Of a stretch of 64,000 nt of DNA, positions 21,694-33,420 are shown piece after piece. Each line of letters opens with the position of its first letter. The stretch's first letter is position 1. The stretch lies in contig MU130262.1 of assembly GCA_015039465.1 (NCBI GenBank), positions 105,219 to 169,218 of the forward strand, written 5' to 3'. The notes beneath the pieces are model-generated. The model had not been told where the DNA came from, searched no databases, and saw only the letters and a program-made list of their open reading frames with translations. The position numbers and the translations under genes are program-made. This DNA comes from Phlegmacium glaucopus. Taxonomy: Eukaryota > Basidiomycota > Agaricomycetes > Agaricales > Cortinariaceae.

Positions 21694-24600
21694 GAACTTT
21701 GCAGAGGGCATAGTCTTTGAGGTTTGGGATGAAGTTCTGAAAGAACATAGTACTAAGCAACCTGTAGGTAGTTGTAAAAATGTGATGATACCTTGCATGC
21801 AGGATCGCCATAGTAATCTCCTAGCATTTTTGAAATATCATGAGGGTGGCGTGTTTCATTGGACATCTGATAGCGCTGGTCTGGATTGGCAGGAGGGAGG
21901 TGTTCAGATTGTGAAAAAGAGATGGAAAGGGACTTGCGAGAGAGTGTTTTTTGTATCTTGTGGGGTGGGCGGCGGGTGACCACAAGGCCATGATTCCTTG
22001 CCTTGAACTGGAGGATGCATTTGCGGTGTACTTCTCATACAATACCTGAAGCAAATAGTCCCTTGTGGACCCAGGGATAAAAGTGTTTGCAGCAGCAATG
22101 TTCCAACTCCCCCTGTGTCCCAAGCAACAAATTAGGAACTTGGAGGGAATCTTTTGAAAAGTGAACTCACATTTTGAGTACTATAGGTATCAGTTGTTCC
22201 TAACTCTTGGATTGTCTTTGGGTAATTGGGAGGGGCATGTATGTGTCTTGTAATTTGAAAGGTTGAAAGCACAAAACTTGGAATCTGATGATATAGCCTT
22301 CTGCTTCCCCTTTGATTTCGGATTTTTTGTGGTTGTCTGGAGCTTTGCTTTGGCAGCTTTACAACATCCTTGAGCTGCTTCCTCGGATGGCAGCTCCCTT
22401 GTAAGAAACGCTGCACAGGTTGTTGACTGGAACTTTCAAAGGACAATGCCCAATTGGGTAGTTGAGCTCTCAAGAGTGCAGATGGTGGGTTCTGTATAAA
22501 GACAAAGTTTGGCGAGCCCATGCCATGTTGTGAGCTCAAAAAGAAGGTCCATAATTATTATGTTATTGCTGGAGTTGAGTAGTCCATCAAAAACAGGAAT
22601 TGAGCACTAGAGACAGTGAATATTCACAACAGAAACAACAGCTAGGTTCAACGTACTTGGAGGTTGGCTCGAGCTGCTTTTTTGCTATCTTGCTAAATAA
22701 TTTTTGTAAAATCACCAAAATATTTGAGTAGCTAGATCACCTCAGGAGCCGGGGGGTCTTTTGCCAACATTAAGCAATAGGAGCCAAATAGCGTGGGAAA
22801 TTCGGCTCCTATCGCTTAATGTTGGCAAAAGACCCCCCGGCTCCTGAGGTGATCTAGCTACTCAAATATTTTGGTGATTTTACAAAATTTATTTAGCAAG
22901 ATAGAAAAAAAGCAGCTCGAGCCATCAGCAACACTACTTGGAGGAGGTTCTCAAAATCCTGGGCAGCGAGCTTCTTCATCCCTGAGGCATTATGTACAAA
23001 CTTTCAAATTGTGTCACGGCCAAAAGTGGGGATTTCTCAGTACCTACAGCATACACAATATCTTAACATAAAAAGAACATAAAAACTGAATAAAGCACCT
23101 TTTATTAAGCTCCTGAATGCTATCGCCTCCTTGAGCATATAGAATTTGGAGGAGGTGGGTAAATGTTGCCTTCCATACCCCTAGTTCAAACTCGTGCAAC
23201 AGATTGACAACAGATAGGGAATGAAAATTGAGTCCATGTCTTTCAAGACGCTCAGAAAATGCGTTCTGGATGGCATAGGAATAGGAATGAGAAGGCGATA
23301 CTATTGGGAATCACAAATAGCTCACCTGTGTTGGCGTTAGTGACCTTGAGGCAAGTAAATCTGAGATTGCCTTTGCATTCAGTTGGATGCCATCCACATA
23401 AATCATTTCCTGTGCAGTCTCAACCAACATGCGTTGCCTATGATCATCCACCTGCATCTTTGTCTCCCGGTGTTTGAAGTCTTGCTTTGTGCACTAAGCA
23501 GTGTGGACAGGGCAAATTTCCAAGGTATTTGATGCAACATAAAAGTACTCTGTGCAAATCAGTAAGAACTATTGTACAAAAGTAGAACTGACTTACTTCT
23601 CGGGGTAGTTGGCTGAGTAGGTAAAAAAATGAGGGAAAAGGCATTGTTTAATGCCATCAGTGAATGTGATTATGATGCCATTTTCATAGGCATCTGTAAA
23701 TTCATCATCGAGAAGGATTCGCCAGACTGATTGAATTACTTCGTGTTGCAGGTGGGTAAGAACATCAGCTGTTGCAGTTTTACCAAAGGTCATTTTGTAG
23801 AAATCTTGGATAGAATCATCAAGCTAGAAATCAACCAACATATATCAGTAAAAATTTGAAATCTGATTTAAAAAGTTACCTTTGGAAGATATGCAAGGTG
23901 GTGGGCTGCAAAAGAAGCTGGTTTTGCCCATGTATACTTCAAAAGGCTGCCTAGATAAAGATAGACAGGCCACAATGAAGCATTTCCAAAACTTGTCAAG
24001 TGGGTGGCATCTGAGGAGATCATAATAGGGGCAATAACTGTTTCAAGGTCACATCCAGGTCGCAGCTGAGAGCAGACCTTCTCATGCTCTTGAATATAGG
24101 CATTAGAATTGTAAAGCTCGGAGTAGATGCGCTCAGGGGGGAATTGGGTGTTGGTTGCCAATATTCTTCATAGGGAGAGATATGAAATTGTTCAGCAGAG
24201 GAGTCCTCGTATGCAGCCTTGATAACTTCAAGGAGTTTACGGTACATGAGACCTTTGACATGGAAAACAGGTGCATTGGCGTCTGATGGGTGTGGAACCT
24301 TATCGCAGGTAACAGAGATTGGGACCATCATTTTGGTCCATCCATCCTTGATGGAGTTTGCGGGAACTGTGGTGTTTTTGTTGTTGTTGAGATGCTTGGC
24401 TTCCTTGGCAGCATCGAAGCCAATAAGATCCTTGGTGTCAAAGTCAGAAGCGTGTCAAAGTCAGGAGTGAGAAGGACCTTATAAACGGGGTCATTAAGTG
24501 TGCTGAGGGATTTGGTCAGGGATGAATCATAGAACCATTGCATGAGACAGAAAACAGACATGTTCTTGAACGGGAGATAGCTAGGAGTAATTTCAGAGTC

Positions 24601-25241
24601 GCCAGGTGGGTCAGGGCTTGTGAAACTTGTACCAAATGGTGAGGCCCATGTGGAGTGGGCTTGGGGTGGGTCCTTAATGAAATTGGGTCCATCAGAAACA
24701 TTGGTGATGTGAAAATTGTCATCAGGAGTGAGTGAGGGTTTGCCACTTTTATAAATCTGAAAAATTCCAAAGCTATTAGATTCTGTCTTGAACTCTGGGG
24801 TAGCTGGAGCCACAGGCTCATGCTGTGATGGCTGAGGTGTATTGATAGTGGGCGCAGCCACCACAGGAGGGCATGGTAGTAAGATATCTTGGAACCACTT
24901 GGGGAGCTTGATTTTGCAATGGGGAAGACCAGACTTTCAGTATTCCTGAGGAGGCGTTGGTACCCTCTCTGGTTCCTATATCAAGAGTAAAATTAGCTTT
25001 TTTTTGGGTTTATCCATCTGTTACACACCTGTACCTCATCCACAATCATATTACCTGCAGATCCCAACTCTTCAACACCTTCCAAAATCATGGGCTCATT
25101 AGAAGGACCAGGTGCTTGGCCAAAATCAGGTAAATTGGCCAAATGGGCCTTCAGTTCATGTTTGTATTGTTTGCAGGATCGTTTATGTGCTGGGTAACCT
25201 TGTGATTGGAAGTCCTTCTTACACCCAATACACTTTGGCAT
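21694..25241 (-). pseudogene. Plavaka-type transposase, N-terminal and central part
   Basis: Plavaka is a CACTA-related transposase superfamily common in mushrooms. The probable start at 25241 gives a Cys/His finger (MPKCIGCKKDF, then AHKRSCK). The first intron is at 24976-25028. Next come YLPFKNMSVFCLMQWFY, VFHVKGLMYRKLLEVIKAAY, the core SSDATHLTSFGNASLWPVYL, HFFTYSANYPEK then CPHCLVHKARL, and HEFELGVWKATFTHLLQ with IPTFGRDTI. There are frameshifts at about 24328 and 24165, an in-frame TGA after PPQEY near 24935, another after GRDTI, and a foldback insertion at 22664-22934. The C-terminus continues after the gypsy element at 12497. Dead copy, but the family call is firm. Confidence 0.85.
22664..22934. 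mobile_element. Foldback/MITE with ~120-bp inverted arms
   Basis: Arms 22666-22785 and 22804-22923 are nearly perfect reverse complements, starting GGCTCGAGCTGC and ending GCAGCTCGAGCC, around an 18-base loop. A 10-bp direct repeat TACTTGGAGG lies at 22654-22663 and 22935-22944. A long terminal repeat plus a 9-11 bp duplication is what Mutator-like MITEs show. However, 11 bases separate the right arm from the duplication, so the exact ends are uncertain. It interrupts the Plavaka transposase. Confidence 0.8.
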
Positions 25242-27061
25242 AGTATTGACCAAAAAAAATATGAAAAAGATTCACCAGAGGCTCCAGAGCCACTTGTGCA
25301 TTCTGGGATGAGTGTCAAGTATACAAAGAGAATCTCTAGTTGACTTACTTTTTTTTCACCTCAGGTCATGTGACAAGAAGGCATCAATTTCTGGCATCCC
25401 TAAACTGTATTCCTTCCCTTCCCTCTAACCACTATGTTCTCATCTGAGCCCTCTGAGATGGTGGCTGCACTGGTAGAAAGGATGCGAGGCAGGGATGAAA
25501 CTGATGATAGGTTAGTTTAACTGCCTTCCAGCTACCAGTAAGCGGTTAAATGATATTTAACCTAGATCCTTGGAGGCGCTACACGCCTTCCAGAGTGTTG
25601 CATGATGGATTCCTCATGCTATCAGCCCATTTCTGGACCTCCATAGTGCCCTGAATGCAGCTGTACCTTGTGAAGATGCATACATTTTCCTCACTGGAAC
25701 TTAAATATATGCGCTTACCACCATAATAGAATTAACAAGATTCTTGGGGATGATAAAAAAAACCTTGAGCAAATTGAGTTATAAAGTAAATGAGACATAC
25801 TATTGATTATGTACTATGCCAGACCAAAAAATGATGCACATCTGATTGGAAATATATTGTGTTGGTGACTTGAATAAATATTTTCATTACAGGTACAGGT
25901 ACATTGTGCCATTTAACCTGTAAAATAATGCAAATAAGTAAATATATTACTTAAATGTTTGCCTTGGGATATAGTGGTTCAGAATGGTTTGAACCGGTTC
26001 AGAATTGGTTCTCAGATTTATGGCCAATCAAGAACCAGAACCAGAACCAGATGGCTGAGGCCGAACCAGAACCAGAACTGAACCAATACTTGGTTCGGTT
26101 CGGTTGGTTCTGGTTCTCTGGACTGGTTCAGAACCGAACTTTGGCATCCCTAATCCAGCTGAATCCATAAAGCCCTGTCCCCTCCTCTCTTGCTTGTCAT
26201 AACAAATGTCCACCTATCAGCACTTGCATTGTCTCTGACGTCATCTGTCCCCCTGTGCTGCACCCCTATACTTATTTATTATACAGAATCTTTCTATTAA
26301 TCTACATTACTCACAGTGCACTCACCTCTTACATTCTAACATCACACCCATACTGAAGTCCTCTCAAGGGATCTTCACACAGTTGCCACAGTTATATATA
26401 TCATCTCTCCCTTCATTCTGTAGTAGTTTATTCACGTGTACATACTCTCTAACATATGGTTCGCCACAATGGAGAATAAATAGGATTTTTTTAAAAATAA
26501 AAATAAAAATTAAGGGGGCATTGTGAAAAGCATGGGTGTTAATTAAGAAATGATCTAAGGGGTTGTGTTGGATGAAGGACTCAGGTTCCCTGAACTCGGT
26601 CTGAACTCGCTCCTGCAGGACCGCTCGTTTTCCGGAAGCAATACACCGAGCTTGTCGACAGTCGTGCTGAGCATTATACTGGAACATGATTGCCTAAATG
26701 AAGTGATAAGATTCTTCACATTGTCGAACGAAAGAAAATGGACCCACCGTGGCTGGGACCACAACTAAAGTGGTCTCGTCTAAACGTCGCGAAAGAAAAG
26801 GTGTTCCGAAATATTCGTGTCGAACGGCAGACCTGGAAGACATCAATCACAATGAAAGCCATGGTTGCGTCTTCATCTTGAAGTATTTCGAGTATTTTCC
26901 CAGTTATTTCGGTCTAGATAAATACTATCATCAGATCTTTCAACCATGTTTGACAAATAATATCCCACCAGAGAGAAAGGAGATCGTGCAAATATCCATG
27001 TACCAACAGCACACTCGTCTTGAGCATGAGGCACAACAATTTTCCCACGGTACCATCTCAC
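25242..27061. other. Intergenic region with GGTTC/GAACC repeat cluster
   Basis: From about 25975 to 26135 the sequence is a dense set of GGTTCAGAATGGTT, GAACCAGAACCAG and GGTTCGGTT motifs, ending TTTGGCATCCCTAA. This looks like the subterminal repeats of a DNA transposon. Two open frames (26565-26768 and 26749-27066, the latter 105 residues with CRTADLEDINHNESHGCVF) directly precede duplication A copy 2. I do not recognise them and they may be chance. Confidence 0.45.
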
Positions 27062-27130
27062 CGTAAAACATTGATATATGGCCAGGAGAGATGCAGCAAA
27101 AAAGGAACCAAGGACCAAATACTGAAATTT

Positions 27131-28330
27131 CTACCTTCCGTCAGGCCGCGGTTCTGTTTGGAAAATGAGAAAAGCGCATACTGACTGAACATGGATAATA
27201 AACTCACGACTCCATTGCACGCTCAAAATTAGATTATCGTAACCCCTCCCATTCACTTTGTCAATCGCTTTCTGTGCCGCCACCTTATCCTCAAAGCTGA
27301 CAAAGGCGAAGCCCTTTCCGGCACCAGTCTCCCTATCTCTGCCCACGTACACACGGGCCACCCTACCGAAAGCACCGAACAATTCTCTAAGGTCGTTTTC
27401 TTGAGTATCCTCTGAGATATTAGTGACTCGTAGCGTCGGAAGATCATCTCGATTCCCCGCCCCACGCATCGATTCTCCGGGGGCACGTACACCGCCCGCT
27501 CCGCGCATTGATGGAGGCACGTACTTGCCACCTGTGGCAGCAGCGGGTGCCGATGGTTCTGGACCCGTCCCGGCATCATCGTCTGGGCCAGTGTCTGGTG
27601 AAATTTTCGTTAGAGCCCGCCACACAGGTCAAAAATGAATCGAATAATGAACCGGTGCTTCCAAGAGTATCTTTGTATGGACACTTGGCAGTGAAATGGT
27701 CGCCTTTACAAAGCCGGCAAGAAACCTTGCCTGCCCCTGCAGCTTTGACCCGGGTTTTCATCGAGTCTTCGGGAGATTGTTCAACTTCTGCTACCTGTCA
27801 ATAGATATATAAGTTCAAGTTTGTTTCAGAAAAAGTAAAGGGATGCGTACTTTATTACCGACACTAAGTTTCAAGGTAACGTTCTCTCCGACAGTCGTTG
27901 TTGCTCGATCGGGCCCTGCTTTGTTGCCCTTCTCCTGTCCAAACTTGGCCCATTTCTGTCTTTCTGCAACAGCGTGATCAACAACAGATTTTTGCAATGT
28001 TCTCTTGATGCGACGGGTAATCTGTCCGCATCATGTCATTAGTGAGGAAAAACTTTTAACGTGTGTCCTGCAGCCAATACCTTGACCTTTTTGCCCTCAT
28101 CGTTCAGTGTATATTCGATAGTTGTCCGGATTCCGTTTTCATCAACAAATTCTTCGTTTTTTGGTAGCCCTAAAACGATATTGATTTAGACGTTGTGATT
28201 CGACTTGGCTGATGTTGAGTGCCTACCAAGTTCATCGACATCGTCTGCCCAGGATGTTTTAGGTGCTCTGTGAATTCATAGCGTCAAGTATTTACAACTG
28301 ATAATGTGGAAAGACATACGAAGAAGCCAT
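27131..28330 (-). CDS. TIF35: Eukaryotic translation initiation factor 3 subunit G, copy 2
   Basis: Same seven-exon structure as the copy at 846-2051, from ATG at 28330 to TAG at 27131. I see no premature stop or frameshift. The main amino-acid difference I can see is at the exon 2/3 junction, where DELE becomes DELG. The last donor is GTGAGT instead of GTAAGT. The zinc-knuckle-like segment and the RRM (KGFAFVSFEDK) are unchanged. eIF3g is normally a single-copy housekeeping gene, so two intact copies 26 kb apart are unusual, unless they reflect haplotypes joined by the assembler. Confidence 0.9.
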
Positions 28331-28823
28331 TTCTGTCCTTTTATGATGACTGTTTGCAAGACCAGGCCATTTTCCTATTTGACTCTAATTGGCTAAAAAT
28401 TACGTAAGCTTTTGATACGGAGACCTCATATGACATGATGCATCTATGTACCAGGCCACCTGTTGTATTCGCATTGAGTTCTAGATGGTCGTCGGTGGTA
28501 TCCACGAAAGAACGCCCTTCTACAATTCAACAATCTCGAGTTCTTCCCCTCTAAAGATGGAGGCGTTCAGTCGTCCATCGGCGTTTCTTGAGAAGTCTCC
28601 CAACGAACCTTTTCCCTCTTTACATAATACCTTTTATCTCTTTCAATGTATACCGCACAGTCTTAATGGTTGCGAACAACCTCGAACAACCAAACTATTA
28701 TATACTTACGACATCGAAAAGAACACAGGTGTGACTTTTATTCATTGAACTCCGCCCTTCATCGTGGGAATAGCAAACTCCACTGTACATTGTGACGAAC
28801 TCTCTTGATCACTGACTATCATC
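28331..28823. promoter_or_regulatory. Shared intergenic promoter region, copy 2
   Basis: Counterpart of 2052-2575 between the divergent eIF3g and NACHT-WD40 start codons. It is highly similar, with a few small deletions. No defined operator or TATA box is recognised. Confidence 0.5.
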
Positions 28824-31800
28824 ATGTCGAGCGAAAGACCATCTAGGAACGATCGCGTAGAAAAAGTTGCTCAATCTTTCGAAAGCCAGTTATCTTCTCC
28901 TTTTCATTTGAAGCGCCCATCTACACCATTATCGATCGAGGTGGGTTCAAGCTCTGGTAATCGTATGGCGGAGGTGGATGCAGGAACAAGGTGAGTAACT
29001 AATATCATGTTGTCTGATATTACTTATATTCTCATACTTTCAAGTAATCTGCCGCTCAAAACGGTCCCTGTGATCAGCATCGATCGCACACTTGCCACGG
29101 CATTCGCGACGGTAGCCTCTCCAATCTCCCTACCCATTCCAGGATCCGGACCTGCTGCACCCGGGCAACTTGGTTCTGCTAGTAGCCAAGGACCAGAAAC
29201 TCCAGCCATGGTCAGCTTCCATGTTGCGATTATGACTGTCGTCACTAATTACTACTCATTTAGCACATGTCTCCGAATACCCATAGTCCCATGTCTTTCT
29301 TGCCGGGTGCTCAGAATGTGTACATGCCACAAGCAACAATTACCATGGCCAATACTGTAAGTGACATTCTAGTGGCGTGAATACCAATCTGCGTGCTAAC
29401 GGTTCTATCTTGTCAGGTCCAGAATATAATCGGCGTAGATGGAAATAGTCGAACACGGCCTCAAATTTTAGTGAGTGTGTATGGTTTTTAAAGCGGGACG
29501 ATCTTCGCTAAAACATAGTTCATAGACTGCGCTACGTGAGAATCTCTTGCCACGCGCCGAGTTTGCGGAATACGACGCAGCATCCCCTGCTCCACGCAAC
29601 GCATGTACGGAGAACACTCGCAAGGCGATCCTTGACGCGCTCCAAGTGTGGGCGAATGATAATACAAGCACAAAGGTATACTGGCTCAATGGGATGGCTG
29701 GAACCGGCAAAACGACAGTTGCCTACTCATTCAGTGATATCCTCCGTGAAAAGGATTCCCTTGGTGGTACCTTCTTCTCTTCTCACCTCCGGGTTGATAC
29801 TAGTGATGTTCGTTGTATCATCCCCACCATTGCTCTTCAGTTGGCCAAGTATCTTCCTTCCCTGTCACAACTTATCCTGGATGTGGTGGAAGCCAATCCT
29901 GACTGCTCATCCTGGAGGATTAAGAATCAATTCCTGAATTTCATTGTTAAACCACTCACTGATGCATACAGGGACACCAGACAAGTAGTAGATGTCCCAG
30001 TCATTGTTCTTGATGCTCTGGATGAGTGCTCCAGCCAGTCCCTTGTGGCTGAGTTGCTTTCTGTGATCTTAAAGCATAGTAAATCTCTTCCAGTCAAGTT
30101 CTTCATCACTAGTCGTCCAGAGATAGTGCTCAAGGAGACTTTTGGTTATTCTTGGGATCATTCCTACTTCATCCTCCATGAAGTTGAAAAGGAGATTGTC
30201 AAGGCTGATATTGAGCTTTACATTAAAGCTTGCTTGATTGGTGGCCAAGTGAAGCCAAATAGGCATAATTGGCCTCCTCAGGCTGAACTTGAAAGCCTTG
30301 TCACCATGTCTGGCACCCTGTTCATTTATGCAGCAACTGTCTGCAAATATATTACCCAGAGAGGTAGCTTTGGCATGCCTCGTCGTCTTTCAGATGTTGT
30401 CAATTCTGCATTGGACACAACATCTGGTCTAACCCATCCATTAAACATCCTTTATGAACAAATTTTGGATGCTGCCTATGCCTCTGTAAATAGTGGGGAG
30501 AAATTAGATATACAGATGGTTCTTACAGCTGTTGTATATGCTTACAATCCTCTTTCTATGACTGCCATCAGTGCTTTGGTGCAAATTCCTGTAGAGCACA
30601 CTGAGGCTGCCCTTTCTTCTCTTCATTCCCTGATATATATTCCATCTCAAGACCCTGATGTACCCATCTCAACCTTCCATGCCTCCTTCTATGATTTCAT
30701 CAGTAACCATATTCTTTCCTCTAAGCACTACCTTGACCCCTGTGTTTCACATAAATCCCTAGCACTTCAGTGTCTATCATTAATGGATACAAAGTGGTCA
30801 GGTAAAAAGGATGTTTCTTACTTGGCAGAGAGGAAATGTGCAGAGATTTCTGAATCACTTGCATATGCTTGTGATAGCTGGGCCCTTCACTTCACCTATG
30901 CAGACAATGACAATGGATCTGATAAGTTGAAACATTTTTTTCAAACACATCTTCTGCGATGGATGGATTGTTTGAGTATTTTAGGAAAGTTGGGAACTGC
31001 AATGCATGCACTATATAAGCTAGAAAATTGGGCAAATGTAAGTGATCTGGTTACTGTATGAATTACACTTACAATAGAAACTAGACCCAAAAGCACTTGG
31101 CCATATTGGTGATTGATGCTGAACGGTTCTTGAAAGAGAATTTTGATTTCATCAAAAGAAACAGCCTTGAAGGATGTCCCTCAGCATTAGCTTGGCTACC
31201 AGAAAAATCATATATCTGGAAAACATATGGAAGTAGAATGGACTGTCCATGGAAGCTCTGTGTGGGAAGGAGAAAGGCATGGAGCCTGTCTGAAGCAATT
31301 CTGAGACATCCAAATGGTGTCAAGTCTGGTGTCTTCTCTCCTGATGGTAGGCATATTGTGTCAGTATGTTATGATCACATTGTGAGGATCTGGAATTCAG
31401 CCACAGGAGAGTGTGAGGCAGAGTTGAAGGGACATTCAGACTGGGTCAATTCTGCTGTGTTCTCTCCTGATGGTATGCATATTGTGTCTGCATCTTATGA
31501 TCACACTGCAAGGATCTGGAATACAGCCACAGGAGAGTGTGAAGCAGAGCTGAAAGGACATTCAGAATTGGTCAATTCTGCTGTGTTCTCTCCTGATGGT
31601 ATGCATATTGTGTCTGCATCTTATGATCACACTGCAAGGATATGGAATACAGCCACAGGAGAGTGTGAAGCAGAGCTGAAAGGACATTCACACTTGGTCA
31701 ATTCTGCTGTGTTCTCTCCTGATGGTATGCATATTGTGTCTGCATCTCATGATCACACTGCATGGGTCTGGAACACAGCCACAGGAGAGTGTGAAGCAGA

Positions 31801-33106
31801 GCTGAAAGGACATTCATGCTGGGTCAATTCTGTGTTCTCTCCTGATGGTATGCATATTGTGTTTACATATGATGATCACACTGCACAGATCTGGAATACA
31901 GCCACAGGAGAGTGTGAAGCAGAGCTGAAAGGACATTCAAGCTGGGTCAATTCTGTTGTGTTCTCTCCTGATGGTATGCATATTGTGTCTGCATCTGATG
32001 ATCACACTGCACGAATCTGGAATACAGCCACAGGAGAGTGTGAAGCAGAGCTGAAAGGACATTTATACCGGGTCAATTCTGCTGTGTTCTCTTCTGATGG
32101 TATGCATATTGTGTCTGCATCTGATGATCACACTGCATGGATCTGGAATACAGCCACAGGAGAGTGTGAAGCAGAGCTGAAAGGACATTCAGACTCAGTC
32201 AAGTCTGCTGTGTTCTCTCCTGATGGTATGCATATTGTGTCTGCATCTGATGATCACACTGCACAGATCTGGAATACAGNNNNNNNNNNNNNNNNNNNNN
32301 NNNNNNNNNNNNNNNNNNNNNNNNNNNNNNNNNNNNNNNNNNNNNNNNNNNNNNNNNNNNNNNNNNNNNNNNNNNNNNNACATTCAGACTCAGTCAAGTC
32401 TGCTGTGTTCTCTCCTGATGGTATGCATATTGTGTCTGCATCTGATGATCACACTGCACAGATCTGGAATACAGTCACAGGAGAGTGTGAAGCAGAGCTG
32501 AAAGGACATTCAGACTGGGTCAATTCTGCTGTGTTCTCTCCTGATGGTATGCATATTGTGTCTACATCTTATGATCACACTGCACAGATATGGAATACAG
32601 CCACAGGAGAGTGTGAAGCAGAGCTGAAAGGACATTCAGGAATAGTCAATTCTGCTCTGTTCTCTTCTGATGGTATGCATATTGTGTCTACATCTTATGA
32701 TCACACTGCAAGGATCTGGAATACAGCCACAGGAGAGTGTGAAGCAGAGCTCAAAAAAGATACCTTTGTTATATCTTCATCTGATAACACTCAATTACAT
32801 GTTGTACTGCCACTGCCTGATGGGGTTTTTACCTGGACAGATTCTTATGGTCAAATTCATCTCTCAGCCCAACCATCTTTTCTTAGAATATCTGAAAACA
32901 CCATCTTCCATACCAGAAACCTTCAGAGAATCTGGCTTCCTCCTCCTTTCTGCAAACCACTAACTGTAAGTCCACATCTATCTAAGATATGCCTTGGATA
33001 TAAATCAGGAGAGACTTTAGTTCTAGAGGTATGCATGATTCTCATTTTACTCATCATCATTACTTCATTGCTCAACATTTATTCTGAAATATAGTTTCTG
33101 GATTAA
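28824..33106 (+). CDS. NACHT-WD40 (NLR-like) protein, copy 2
   Basis: Exons: 28824-28990, 29045-29210, 29264-29356, 29417-29470, 29526-31037, 31085-33028 and 33095-33106. All stay in frame, giving about 1315 residues including 33 unknown ones from an N gap. The protein has an unassigned N-terminal ~160 residues, a NACHT ATPase (Walker A GMAGTGKTT, Walker B VIVLDALDECS, FFITSRPE), a helical linker, and 11 visible WD40 repeats of 42 residues. The fifth repeat lacks a codon (VNSVFSPDG). The C-terminus after the propeller (ITLPPPF-like, ICLGYKSGETLVLEFLD) is shared with copy 1. Fungal STAND proteins of this build oligomerise on ligand binding and several control heterokaryon incompatibility. No HET, PFD or lipase N-domain is visible here, so the output is unknown. 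Confidence 0.88.
31319..32747 (+). repeat. Tandem 126-bp WD40-coding repeats, copy 2
   Basis: About 11 units with the same consensus as at 5083-6865, interrupted by the gap. Between the two copies the order of variable residues differs, so the arrays have been reshuffled since duplication. Confidence 0.88.
32280..32379. other. Assembly gap (100 N) within WD40 repeats
   Basis: A conventional 100-N spacer. The 96 bp before it (32184-32279) and the 96 bp after it (32380-32475) look identical. The contig ends probably overlap, so the gap may be of zero or negative length. Confidence 0.97.
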
Positions 33107-33420
33107 CATTGCAAACTTTTTATTAAGCTTGATTGATTGTTATTACAAGACAATGACTTTCCATGTGACTTGTCAAAAATTTTTGCCATTTCCCAGTATG
33201 TTCTTGCATCCATCCACATCCATTTTTTTTGGCCTGTTTAGTAGATATATAGTGATGCCAAATTTTTGAATTAGGACTGGCTATCTTACATCAACTATGT
33301 TGCTTACTTACCTTTTTAGTGTATACATTCACCACCTGTCTTCTTTAGTTGACACACATTTGATCCAGTTACAAATGTTTGTCATCTATGTTTAGCTTTC
33401 AATTGATGGTTACCATGGTC

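Larger units (their letters stand above)
27062..33420. repeat. Segmental duplication A, copy 2
   Basis: Direct copy of 777-7545, with the same gene pair, same exon positions and same flanks. It starts at GTAAAACATTGATATATGG and similarity ends near CCATGGTCTTAG at about 33420. Confidence 0.9.
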
